From: Pseudomonadota bacterium
Lineage (GTDB): Bacteria > Pseudomonadota > Alphaproteobacteria > Acetobacterales > Acetobacteraceae
Assembly: GCA_021807465.1 (NCBI GenBank)
Contig: JAKBCX010000009.1
Coordinates: forward strand, 1 to 14,093
Direction of reading: 5' to 3'
DNA: 14,093 nt
The translations under genes were made by a program, and so were the position numbers. Below the pieces are notes generated by a model. The model worked only from the letters and a program-made list of their open reading frames with translations, had not been told where the DNA came from and made no database searches. Within the stretch, counting starts at the first letter, position 1. Each line of letters begins with the position of its first letter. Below, one piece after another: positions 6,330 to 13,667 of this stretch.

Positions 6330-6358
6330 AAGTAGAGTCCTAAGGTAGGAGAGAGAAG

Positions 6359-7306
6359 ATGAGTTCAATTCAAGTAAGGCCTCTGCGTGATGATCTCCCG
6401 TTTGGCGCCCGCGTTTCGGGCCTGACCTGGGACAACATTAGCGATCCGGCCGTGCGCAAGCAGCTCAACGACGTCTTTGAGGAGCGCGGCATGATCGTGT
6501 TCGAAAAGGTGGAGCAGACCGCTAAGTTCCAGGTTGCCATCTCGGAAGTGTTCGGCCCGCTGAAGGACCATCCGGTGAAGATGGTGGAGCGCCTGGACGG
6601 CGACGCTTTGCCCGGCGTCATCACCATCCGCACGGACCCGAATTCCGGTATGGTGGAAATCGACGGCAAAAAGCTGCTCACCTGGCAGCCCTGGCATTTC
6701 GACCATAGCTACAATAATGAGCTGAACCGCGCCGGCGTGCTGCGCGCCCAGACCATTGCCCCCGAGGGCGGCATGACCGGGTTTGTGGATGGCATCCAGC
6801 TTTACAAAGATCTGCCGGAAGAAATCCGCAAGAAGATGGAGGACCTTACGGTCATCTATTCGCTAGACTTGGATTATTCGCGCCAGCCTTACGGCTTGCC
6901 AAAAAACTTCAAGGAAATCAGCGGCAAGGGCGAGGCGCTGCGTAAGGCCGCCGAGCAGATTCCGCACGCCTTGCACCCGGCCGTGTGGACGCGCAAATCC
7001 GGCGAAAAGGTAGCCCACATCTCTCCGTATGGCGCGCGTGGCTTTGAGGGCAAGACCAAGGAAGAAAACGATAAGCTGTTCCCCGAAATCTGGGACGAGG
7101 TCGAGAAGCATCTCACCCCGTTCTTCCACCAATGGTCAGAGGGCGACATGGTGATCTGGGACAACTGGCGCATGCTGCACATGGCCACGGGTTGCGATCC
7201 TTCCTATGACCGCATCATGCACCGCACCACCATCAAGGGCGATTACGGCCTGGGCCGCTGGGAAACCGAGCCGAAAACCCAGTCCAGCGCTGATGCGATG
7301 GCATAA
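6359..7306 (+). CDS. TauD/TfdA-family 2-oxoglutarate- and Fe(II)-dependent dioxygenase (second, divergent copy)
   Basis: Same superfamily and chemistry as the divergent neighbour but clearly a different subgroup, at 315 residues. The iron triad is His113-x-Asp115 (in PWHFDH) and His274 (MLHMA); Arg285 and Arg289 follow at +11 and +15 for 2-oxoglutarate. The EGDMVIWDN strand before the distal His is typical. AGGAG sits 7 nt before the ATG. The region after the HxD motif (HSYNNELNRAG) differs from the neighbour's GTRNDVPI, so the two probably accept different substrates or successive intermediates. It forms a single-gene unit ended by a strong hairpin. There is no signal peptide, so it is cytoplasmic. 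The substrate cannot be named; a strict TfdA or TauD label is not justified. Confidence 0.95.
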   Translation: MSSIQVRPLRDDLPFGARVSGLTWDNISDPAVRKQLNDVFEERGMIVFEKVEQTAKFQVAISEVFGPLKDHPVKMVERLDGDALPGVITIRTDPNSGMVEIDGKKLLTWQPWHFDHSYNNELNRAGVLRAQTIAPEGGMTGFVDGIQLYKDLPEEIRKKMEDLTVIYSLDLDYSRQPYGLPKNFKEISGKGEALRKAAEQIPHALHPAVWTRKSGEKVAHISPYGARGFEGKTKEENDKLFPEIWDEVEKHLTPFFHQWSEGDMVIWDNWRMLHMATGCDPSYDRIMHRTTIKGDYGLGRWETEPKTQSSADAMA

Positions 7307-7330
7307 GCCGGGCCACCTCCGCTGAGTATG

Positions 7331-7360
7331 AAAACCCGCAGGTTAGGCCTGCGGGTTTTT
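7331..7360. terminator. Bidirectional intrinsic terminator after the second dioxygenase
   Basis: Stem AAAACCCGCAGG (7331-7342) pairs fully with CCTGCGGGTTTT (7348-7359) around a TTAGG loop, with a further T after it and a matching A-tract on the left. It lies 24 nt after the dioxygenase stop and ends 3 nt before the end of the convergent SDR gene, so it can serve both. Confidence 0.94.
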
Positions 7361-7362
7361 GT

Positions 7363-8163
7363 TTATTTGCCCATTACGGCTTTCGCGGCTTCTTCCATGG
7401 CGGCAATGCGGGCGCGGCGCGCGGCGGCTGAGGTAGGGGCAAAGCCAGATTGGTCATCGGCCAGCCCCCAATTATAAACAGGGCCGTGCGGCAACTGCTC
7501 CAGGCCTTTTGCCGCTACATCCTCGGGCTTTGCAAGCTGCGCGGGAATGGGCAGTCCTTTGCTTTCCAGTGCGCGGCGGAAGGCTGGCGTATCGGTGCGG
7601 CCAAGCATGAGGTTGAGTATATGCACATCGTACGCGCGCAGTTCCGACCAGAGGCTCTCGCCAAAACACAGCAGAAATGCCTTGGCCCCTGCATATATGG
7701 CAAGGCTGCGCATGCCGCCATAGCTGGCGCCGGTGCCGATGAGAATGATGCCGCCGCGTTTACGGGCGCACATCTGCTGCCCGAAATGATGGCAAAGTTT
7801 CATGGTGGTAACGGCGTTGAGGTTGAGCAGCTCTGTCCAGCGTTCGATGCCGGCATCGAGGAAGTTTGCCCCGTTTGTATCGGCACCGGCATTGGCTATG
7901 AGCAGCCCAACCTCGCGCGTGCCCGCCGCGGCAATGATTTGGCCGGCGGCATCTGGTGCTGCGAGATCGGCGGATAGCGTCATGCAGTCAATACCGCTGG
8001 CTTGCCGCAATTCATCAGCCAGCGCGTTCAGCTTTTCAGTGCTGCGCGCAACCAGAATACAGTTCACGCCCTGCGCGGCGATGGCACGGGCAAAGGCGGC
8101 GCCCGTCCCCTCAGAGGCCCCGGCGATGACTGCCCAATGCCCGTAGCGTTCCTTGAATGTCAT
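7363..8163 (-). CDS. SDR-family NAD(P)-dependent oxidoreductase with Thr at the catalytic Ser position
   Basis: A 266-residue Rossmann-fold oxidoreductase. Seen: GASEGTG (15-21) as the cofactor-binding glycine motif, Arg40-Ser41 after the second strand (usual for NADP), NAG at 91-93, Asn116, and YAGAK with Tyr157 and Lys161. The residue 13 before Tyr157, normally Ser, is Thr144 (IGTGASYGG); Ser147 is close by. Thr may keep some function, so activity is likely but not assured. The start has AAGGA 7 nt upstream. It is the second gene of a minus-strand pair, 10 nt after the binding-protein-like gene, and converges on the dioxygenase at a shared terminator. The substrate is unknown; it is not closely related to the SDR at the left edge. 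Confidence 0.9.
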   Translation of the reverse strand: MTFKERYGHWAVIAGASEGTGAAFARAIAAQGVNCILVARSTEKLNALADELRQASGIDCMTLSADLAAPDAAGQIIAAAGTREVGLLIANAGADTNGANFLDAGIERWTELLNLNAVTTMKLCHHFGQQMCARKRGGIILIGTGASYGGMRSLAIYAGAKAFLLCFGESLWSELRAYDVHILNLMLGRTDTPAFRRALESKGLPIPAQLAKPEDVAAKGLEQLPHGPVYNWGLADDQSGFAPTSAAARRARIAAMEEAAKAVMGK

Positions 8164-8173
8164 TTACTTTCCT

Positions 8174-9214
8174 TCAGCGTTCAATCGATTCGCCGTTCCA
8201 CCATTGGCGCAGCACCAGGTAGCGCCCGTGCAGCGCGCCGCGGTCGTAATGGCCAAACCCTAGCAATGTGCCCTCATGCCCCTCGGCAGCGGGCAGAAAT
8301 TTTATTTGTTCCAGCCCTTTCCTTACACCTACCCGCGTGTGTTCTGACGCACGCGCCAGGCCCTCTGCCATCAACCGGCCCAGGTCGTACCCTTTTGCCG
8401 CGGCCAGCGCGCCGCTGGGGGGAATTTTGTGCGCCTGGCGCAACGCGGCGAGTGTGTGGTTACCGTCCGCGTGCATGTCCACATAAACCCAGCCTTCAAT
8501 CGCTTGGGCGAAATCTGGCGCGTAACCGCGAATACCTGCTGTGTTCATGGCGCGCGGGCCGGTGTAATTCGCAGCACTCAACGCGCGCGCAATGGCGGGC
8601 GCTGCCACGCCAAGGCCGAGATACAGCACCGCATCGGGCCGTGCTTCAAGCAGCGGCGTGGCGTCCGCTGTTTCCGCCATGGGCGGCAGAGGCAGGGCGG
8701 CTGCAATGGTGAGGCCGAGAATCTCAGCCTCTAGCTGCAAAAACTGAAAATGCCGCCGCCCGATGGGCGAGCGGTCATAGGCCACGGCCACGCGCTTATA
8801 GCCGCTTGCGTGCAGATATTGCGCGAGCAGAATCGACTCATCCTCGTGCGAGCCAACCTGCAAGTGGAACATATATTGGCTGCGCGCCCGTTCCGACCCC
8901 GCCCAGTTGATGGTGGGAATGGCATGAAGCTCAGCGCAGGGCGTGGCGGCGAGGGCGTTATCGCCAATGGCGGGGCCGATGACGAGCAGCACGTCCTGCC
9001 CGGCCAGACTGGCATAGGCGCGCTCCACCGCGGCGGCAGTGCCCGAAGGCAAGCCAAGCCCGCAGCCATAAACAAACTCCACATCGCGGTCGAGCCGGCC
9101 GTTGCCAATCAGCTCATCGGCCGCAACGCGCAGCCAATGTTCGATGTTCAACGGCGCCGCTGGGCTTGCGGCCATGTCGTTGAGTATGCCGACTCGCAAG
9201 GGGGCTGCTGGCAT
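8174..9214 (-). CDS. Branched-chain amino acid-type (LivK-like) ligand-binding protein without signal peptide
   Basis: A periplasmic-binding-protein fold of the type I/LivK group: the opening PLRVGILNDMAA strand, LVIGPAIGDNALAATP and the INWAGSERARSQYMFHL lobe, the hinge region GYKRVAVAYD, and PDAVLYLGLGVAAPAIARAL in the second lobe. At 346 residues it is a little short, because there is no signal peptide: the ligand-binding fold begins at residue 5. GAGGAG sits 9 nt before the ATG, and in-frame codons upstream to the stop near 9288 offer no ATG or GTG and no hydrophobic stretch. It would therefore be cytoplasmic, as AmiC is. No permease or ATPase genes are nearby; an SDR follows by 10 nt. 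A cytoplasmic ligand sensor or carrier is inferred. The ligand is unknown. Confidence 0.82.
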   Translation of the reverse strand: MPAAPLRVGILNDMAASPAAPLNIEHWLRVAADELIGNGRLDRDVEFVYGCGLGLPSGTAAAVERAYASLAGQDVLLVIGPAIGDNALAATPCAELHAIPTINWAGSERARSQYMFHLQVGSHEDESILLAQYLHASGYKRVAVAYDRSPIGRRHFQFLQLEAEILGLTIAAALPLPPMAETADATPLLEARPDAVLYLGLGVAAPAIARALSAANYTGPRAMNTAGIRGYAPDFAQAIEGWVYVDMHADGNHTLAALRQAHKIPPSGALAAAKGYDLGRLMAEGLARASEHTRVGVRKGLEQIKFLPAAEGHEGTLLGFGHYDRGALHGRYLVLRQWWNGESIER

Positions 9215-9292
9215 ATGGTGCGTCTCCTCATTATGGTTGAGGACTAACGCCGCGCCAAATGCCGGGCAAGCGGCACTGTGGCGATATTACAG

Positions 9293-9826
9293 CTATGCCG
9301 CCGGTGCCTTCAACCGTTCGCGGAATGCCTTGCGCAGTTTCGCGATTTTCGGCGCGATGACGGCTTGGCAATAACCGGACCAGGGATTGTTCACGAAGTA
9401 ATCCTCATGCTCCTTCTCTGCCGGGTAGAAGACCGTCAGCGGCGCGATTTCAGTAACAATTCTGCCCCAATGCGGGGTAAATTTCTCCACCGCCGCCTCG
9501 GCTGCCGTGTGCTGCGCGGGCGAGGTATAGAAAATGGCAGAGCGGTATTGCGTGCCCACATCCGCCCCCTGGCGGTTGAGCGTGGTGGGGTCGTGTATGG
9601 TGAAGAATACGTCCAGCAGATCGGAAAAAGAGATCACTGCGGGGTCGAATTCCACCTGCACCACCTCGGCATGGCCCGTGGCACCGGAGCAAACCTGTTT
9701 GTAGGTTGGGTTTTCCGTGCTGCCCCCGGCATAACCAGATTTCACGTTCAGCACGCCCTTCAACTCGTCATAAGCAGCCTCAAGGCACCAGAAGCACCCG
9801 CCCGCCACAACCGCGATTTCAGACAT
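9293..9826 (-). CDS. msrA: Peptide methionine (S)-S-oxide reductase MsrA
   Basis: Repairs oxidised proteins by reducing the S-epimer of methionine sulfoxide, drawing on thioredoxin. The 177-residue protein starts almost at the catalytic motif GGCFWC, with Cys11 as the nucleophile. GHAEVVQVEFDP (51-62) includes the conserved Glu54. The resolving cysteine is probably Cys153 in WSGYCQAVIAPK. The length is typical of short cytoplasmic MsrA. Its ATG lies within the end of the EVE-domain gene (8-nt overlap), so the two are translationally coupled. No msrB is in the window. It appears unrelated to the oxygenase region, though its product would be useful in cells running many oxygenases. Confidence 0.97.
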   Translation of the reverse strand: MSEIAVVAGGCFWCLEAAYDELKGVLNVKSGYAGGSTENPTYKQVCSGATGHAEVVQVEFDPAVISFSDLLDVFFTIHDPTTLNRQGADVGTQYRSAIFYTSPAQHTAAEAAVEKFTPHWGRIVTEIAPLTVFYPAEKEHEDYFVNNPWSGYCQAVIAPKIAKLRKAFRERLKAPAA

Positions 9827-10235
9827 TCACCCCTCCCATCTCGCACAACATCGCCCAATGCCCGGCGCTAACCGGCCCCACCGAGAGGCGCGATTGCCGC
9901 AGTAAAGCCAGCTCTGCGAATCTGGGGTCGGCTTTGATGGCGGCAAGTGTGACGGGAGTCTTGAGCGGCTTCACCGCCTGCACATCCACGCACACCCAAT
10001 CCCCGCTTTCGGCCGTGGGGTCGGGGTAGGCCTCCTTCACCACTTGCACGATGCCCACAATTTCCTTGCCAATGTTGGAATGGTAGAAAAAGGCGTAGTC
10101 CCCCTTTTTCATAGCTTTAAGGTTGAGCTTGGCCGTGTGGTTACGCACGCCGGTCCACGGCTCCACGCCGTTTTTCATCTGCTGGTCCCAGGAGAACGCA
10201 TCGGGTTCGGATTTGATGAGCCAATAATTTGTCAT
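9819..10235 (-). CDS. EVE-domain protein (PUA-like fold)
   Basis: A 138-residue single-domain protein of the EVE family, related in fold to YTH and PUA domains that read modified nucleobases. It shows the family opening YWLIKSEPDAFSW (4-16), the pocket segment WTGVRNHTAKLNLKAMKKGDY (27-47), and FFYHSN (49-54) before IGKEIVGIVQV. The length is normal for bacterial stand-alone EVE proteins. The physiological ligand of such proteins is mostly unknown; binding of a modified base in DNA or RNA is the usual proposal. It shares 8 nt with msrA downstream and diverges from ccmC across 64 nt. The ribosome site is weak (a GAG about 11 nt upstream). Confidence 0.95.
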   Translation of the reverse strand: MTNYWLIKSEPDAFSWDQQMKNGVEPWTGVRNHTAKLNLKAMKKGDYAFFYHSNIGKEIVGIVQVVKEAYPDPTAESGDWVCVDVQAVKPLKTPVTLAAIKADPRFAELALLRQSRLSVGPVSAGHWAMLCEMGGVNV

Positions 10236-10299
10236 GCTGTAACTTTATCTCAAACATGCCCGCCTTCAAATCGCGGCGTTAATGGAATAAGGGTTGGGT

Positions 10300-11076
10300 A
10301 TGAATGAGGACGTCCTGCCCGCAAACCGGCCGGTGAGAGCTGGCGGCTGGCTACATTATCTGGCGAATCCCGCGCGTTTCATGCGTGTGGCTGTGCCTGT
10401 CCTGCCCTGGCTTTCAGGGGCGGCGCTGCTGCTCTGCGTGGCGGGAATCGTCTGGGGTTACCAGTTTGCTCCGGCCGATTGGCAGCAGGGCAACGCCTCG
10501 CGCATTATGTATGTGCATGTGCCCGCGGCCTGGGTGGCCATGGCGGGGTATGCCGCGCTGGCGGTGTGTTCGCTCTTCTCGCTGGTCTGGCGCCACCCGC
10601 TGGCGGATATTGCGGCGGAGGAGATGGGTCCGGTGGGCGCCGGATTTACGGCTCTTTGCCTCATTTCCGGCTCGCTCTGGGGTAAGCCAATGTGGGGCGC
10701 GTACTGGGTGTGGGATGCCCGGCTTACCTCTGTGCTCGTTCTGTTCTTTCTGTATCTTGGCCATATCGCGCTCATCCGCGCGTTTGACAATAGGGCCCAC
10801 GGCTACAGGGCGGCCGCCATTCTAGCCCTGGCCGGAGCGGTCAATCTGCCCATCATCGTCTATTCCGTGCAATGGTGGAACACGCTGCACCAGGGCAACA
10901 CCATCTCCATTACGGGCGGGTCGAAAATCTACGTCACCATGCTCTACCCGCTGCTTATTTCCACGCTGGGCTTTTATCTCGCCTTTATCGCCATGGTGGT
11001 GGCGCGCATCTGCGCCGCCATTTGCGAGCGTAAAACCGCCAGCGCCTTGCTGGCGGCGGCGGAGGAACTGGCATGA
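10300..11076 (+). CDS. ccmC: Heme exporter/chaperone subunit CcmC, cytochrome c maturation
   Basis: Inner-membrane protein of the System I cytochrome c maturation pathway; it presents heme to CcmE on the periplasmic side. The 258-residue product has six hydrophobic segments (about 36-52, 72-95, 110-126, 143-160, 170-190, 213-238) and the tryptophan-rich heme motif WGAYWVWDARLT at 132-143. The heme-ligand histidines are His73 (YVHVPAAW) and His197 (WWNTLHQG). The ATG at 10300 is chosen over a TTG at 10294 because AAGGG lies 6 nt before the ATG and abuts the TTG. It overlaps ccmD by ATGA. The ccmA and ccmB genes are not upstream here, so they lie elsewhere. Confidence 0.97.
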   Translation: MNEDVLPANRPVRAGGWLHYLANPARFMRVAVPVLPWLSGAALLLCVAGIVWGYQFAPADWQQGNASRIMYVHVPAAWVAMAGYAALAVCSLFSLVWRHPLADIAAEEMGPVGAGFTALCLISGSLWGKPMWGAYWVWDARLTSVLVLFFLYLGHIALIRAFDNRAHGYRAAAILALAGAVNLPIIVYSVQWWNTLHQGNTISITGGSKIYVTMLYPLLISTLGFYLAFIAMVVARICAAICERKTASALLAAAEELA

Positions 11077-11201
11077 ATACCTGGCCATTCATCAACGGCG
11101 CCTATGGCGCCTCGGTTTTGTTTCTGGCGGTTGCGGGCTGGCTGAGCCTGGCGCGCTACCGGCGCGCGCGCCGGCGTCTGGCAGAAGTGGAAAAGCGCTA
11201 A
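11073..11201 (+). CDS. ccmD: Heme exporter protein CcmD (small membrane subunit)
   Basis: A 42-residue single-span membrane protein that helps release holo-CcmE from the CcmABC complex. The sequence opens MNTWPFINGAYGASVLFLAV, then continues through a hydrophobic stretch (about 11-26) to a very basic tail (residues 27-42, rich in Arg). The aromatic start, one span and a basic cytoplasmic end are the family pattern. It starts inside the ccmC stop (ATGA) and ends 1 nt before ccmE. Identification rests largely on size, topology and its position between ccmC and ccmE. Confidence 0.92.
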   Translation: MNTWPFINGAYGASVLFLAVAGWLSLARYRRARRRLAEVEKR

Positions 11202-11202
11202 C

Positions 11203-11706
11203 ATGCGTACCCCCAAGCGCCGCCGCCTTTATTTGGTGCTGGCTTGCGGCCTGTGCTTTGCCGCCGCCGTGGGGCTAACACTTGCGGCTTTCTCCTCCTC
11301 GCTCACCTATTTTCTCTCGCCGCGCCAGCTTGTGGCCAAGCCGCCGCCCATGGGGCAGAGCTTCCGGCTGGGCGGCATTGTTGAGGTGGGCAGCGTGTCC
11401 ACCACGCTAGCTGGCACCACGCCCACCACGCATTTTGCCGTTACCGATGGCCGGGCGGCGGTGGATGTACGCTATACGGGCGTGTTGCCCGATTTGTTCC
11501 GTGAGGGCCAGGGCGTGGTGGCCATAGGTTCGATGGGGCCAGGCGGGGTGTTTGTGGCCGACGAGGTGCTGGCCAAGCACGGTGCCGCCTATATGCCCAA
11601 GGATGTTGAGCAGGCGCTGAAAGAAGCCGGCAAGTGGAACCCGAAATTCGGCCCGCCGCCGCCCGCCAGCACCTGGAACACAATGCAGGTAAAGGCAGGC
11701 TCATGA
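11203..11706 (+). CDS. ccmE: Heme chaperone CcmE
   Basis: Periplasmic heme chaperone, membrane-tethered, that covalently carries heme from CcmABCD to CcmF. In 167 residues: a basic N-terminus (RTPKRRR) and one signal-anchor span (about 9-30), then a beta-rich OB-fold domain. The heme-binding His126 and Tyr130 lie in the motif VLAKHGAAYMP (122-132). The C-terminal tail is Pro-rich (GPPPPAS) and flexible, as usual. It is placed 1 nt after ccmD, and its stop overlaps the ccmF start (ATGA). Confidence 0.97.
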   Translation: MRTPKRRRLYLVLACGLCFAAAVGLTLAAFSSSLTYFLSPRQLVAKPPPMGQSFRLGGIVEVGSVSTTLAGTTPTTHFAVTDGRAAVDVRYTGVLPDLFREGQGVVAIGSMGPGGVFVADEVLAKHGAAYMPKDVEQALKEAGKWNPKFGPPPPASTWNTMQVKAGS

Positions 11707-13667
11707 TCCCAGAACTTGGCCATTTCGCGCTGGCCTGCGCCGTGGCCCTGGCCTTTGCCCAGGGGGTGGTTGGTATTTTCGGGCCGTCTTTGCGCGACCC
11801 ACGGGCCTTGTACGCCACGCCATTGCTGGCCTGCAGCCATTTTGCCGCCGTAGCCGGGTCGTTTCTGGCGCTGGTATGGGCGGGTGTGGTGTCGGACTTC
11901 ACCGTGGAGAATATCGCCGATTTCTCCTCCGCCGCCACGCCACTGCTGTACCGTATTACCGGCATTTGGGGGAACCATGACGGCTCCATGCTGCTTTGGT
12001 GCCTCATTCTTTCGCTGTGCGGTCTAGCGGTGGCTTTGTTTGGCGGCGAGCTGCCCGCGAGCCTGCGGGCGCGGGTGCTAGGCGTGCTGGGGCTTATTTC
12101 AGGCGGGTTTCTGCTGTTCACCCTCAGCGTGTCGGACCCATTTACCCGGATATGGCCGCCACCGCTCAACGGCGCGGGGATGAACCCGATTTTGCAGGAC
12201 CCCGGCCTCGCCTTCCATCCGCCGGTTCTCTACACCGGCTATGTCGGGTTTTCGGTCGCGTTCGCTTTCGCTATCGCCGCCCTTATCGAAGGCCGGGTGG
12301 ATGCCGCGTTCGGGCGCTGGGTGCGGCCCTGGGCGCTGCTTTCCTGGTGCTTCCTCACCAGCGGCATCGCGCTGGGGAGCTGGTGGAGCTACTACACGCT
12401 AGGCTGGGGCGGGTACTGGTTCTGGGACCCGGTGGAAAATGCGGCGCTGCTTCCCTGGCTCACTGGCACGGCGCTGCTGCATTGCGCGATTGTGGTGGAA
12501 AAGCGCGAGGCGCTGAAGGCCTGGACCGTGCTGCTGGCCATCGCCACCTTCTCTCTTTCGCTCTCTGGCACATTCCTCGTGCGTTCGGGCATCCTCAACT
12601 CGGTGCATAGTTTTGCGGCGGCGCCGGACCAAGGGCTGTTCATCCTCGCGCTGCTGGGGCTAACCATTGGCGGCTCTCTGCTGCTATTTGCCATACGCGC
12701 GCCAGTGCTGGCGGCGGCGGGTATTTTTGCGCCCATCTCGCGGGAAAGCGCGCTGGTGCTGAATAACGTGTTCCTTTGCGCCATTGCCGCCGTGGTGTTC
12801 ACCGGCACGCTCTATCCGCCTTTCGCCAATCTGCTGTTCGGCGTGCAGCTATCCGTCGGCGCGCCGTTTTTCAACCAGACGGTCCTGCCGCTCGCCGCGC
12901 CCATTATCATCGCCATGGGGTTCGGCCCGCTGCTGGCCTGGAAGCGGGCGGATTTTGCCCCTGTGTTGCAACGGCTTTATCTGGCTGGCGGTGTGGCGGC
13001 CGTGGTGTTTCTGGTTATGGCGGCCAACCGGCATATTATCGCGGCCTTGGGGCTGGCGGGCGGCGCCTGGGTGGTGTTGGCGGCTTTTACCGATCTCGCC
13101 CAGCGCGTGCGGCTGTTCCGAGTGCCGCTGGGGCAATCCGTGGCGCGGTTTTTTACCATGCCGCGCGCCTCTATCGGCGCGGCGCTTGGGCATATTGGCT
13201 TCGGCGTAACGGTGCTGGGTATTGCGGGCATGACCCTGGCGCTGCAAAGCGTGGTGGTGCTGCAGCCCGGCCAGTCCACCAAGATGGGCGGCTATGTTTG
13301 GACGCTGCAGGATATTCACAGCGCGCCCGGCCCGAACTACACACGGCGCGTGGCTGATATTACCGTGGCGGACAAAGACGGCGTATTCCTCAGGCTGCAC
13401 CCTTCCCGCCGCTTCTTCACCACGCAGAAAACCATCACCAACGATGCCGCCATCCACACCAACGGATTCCGCGACCTTTATGCGGTGTTTGCCGATGAGT
13501 CCGCTGGCGGCGGGGCGGAGCTGCGGCTGAACGACCACCCGATGGCGCCGGAAATATGGATCGGCGGACTCATCATGGCGCTAGGCGGGTTCTTCTCACT
13601 CTCGGACCGGCGGCTGCGCGTCGGCGCGCCGTCGCGCAAGCGCGTGGCTGCGGCGGTGGCTTCGTGA
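11703..13667 (+). CDS. ccmF: Cytochrome c heme lyase subunit CcmF
   Basis: Large multi-span membrane protein that, with CcmH/CcmI, attaches heme from CcmE to apocytochrome c. The 654-residue product is of normal length with about 15 hydrophobic segments. The heme-handling motif WGGYWFWDPVENA lies at 235-247. Histidines His172 (FHPPVLYTGY), His260 (LLHCAIVVEKR), His303 (NSVHSF) and His497 (LGHIG) sit where the conserved heme-coordinating histidines of CcmF are expected. The ATG at 11703 is chosen for its ATGA overlap with ccmE and the normal N-terminus MIPELGHFAL; the frame is open further up inside ccmE. Its stop overlaps ccmG (GTGA). Confidence 0.98.
   Translation: MIPELGHFALACAVALAFAQGVVGIFGPSLRDPRALYATPLLACSHFAAVAGSFLALVWAGVVSDFTVENIADFSSAATPLLYRITGIWGNHDGSMLLWCLILSLCGLAVALFGGELPASLRARVLGVLGLISGGFLLFTLSVSDPFTRIWPPPLNGAGMNPILQDPGLAFHPPVLYTGYVGFSVAFAFAIAALIEGRVDAAFGRWVRPWALLSWCFLTSGIALGSWWSYYTLGWGGYWFWDPVENAALLPWLTGTALLHCAIVVEKREALKAWTVLLAIATFSLSLSGTFLVRSGILNSVHSFAAAPDQGLFILALLGLTIGGSLLLFAIRAPVLAAAGIFAPISRESALVLNNVFLCAIAAVVFTGTLYPPFANLLFGVQLSVGAPFFNQTVLPLAAPIIIAMGFGPLLAWKRADFAPVLQRLYLAGGVAAVVFLVMAANRHIIAALGLAGGAWVVLAAFTDLAQRVRLFRVPLGQSVARFFTMPRASIGAALGHIGFGVTVLGIAGMTLALQSVVVLQPGQSTKMGGYVWTLQDIHSAPGPNYTRRVADITVADKDGVFLRLHPSRRFFTTQKTITNDAAIHTNGFRDLYAVFADESAGGGAELRLNDHPMAPEIWIGGLIMALGGFFSLSDRRLRVGAPSRKRVAAAVAS

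Larger units (their letters stand above)
6031..6358. promoter_or_regulatory. Divergent intergenic control region between the two dioxygenase genes
   Basis: These 328 nt hold no credible ORF. They contain the ribosome sites of both flanking genes (AAGGAG on the minus strand near 6036-6042; AGGAG at 6347-6351 on the plus strand), plus three inverted repeats given separately at 6104-6133, 6224-6241 and 6279-6313. A candidate plus-strand promoter lies near 6301-6329. No clear minus-strand promoter was found. It is less GC-rich than the coding DNA around it, as expected of a regulatory region. Confidence 0.7.

Noticed and set aside
5173..7306. Naming the two dioxygenases tfdA, rdpA, tauD or atsK
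   Set aside because: Only superfamily iron and 2-oxoglutarate ligands are visible; the substrate-specific residues do not support a specific name by eye.
8002..8712. 236-codon plus-strand frame spanning the SDR/binding-protein junction
   Set aside because: Opposite two convincing genes, with shadow-type composition.
10294..10296. TTG as the ccmC start
   Set aside because: The ribosome site AAGGG abuts it with no spacing; the ATG at 10300 has 6 nt.
11441..12169. Long minus-strand open frame of 242 codons antisense to ccmE/ccmF
   Set aside because: Low-complexity product rich in Pro, Arg and Ser lying opposite strongly conserved ccm genes; a GC-rich shadow frame.
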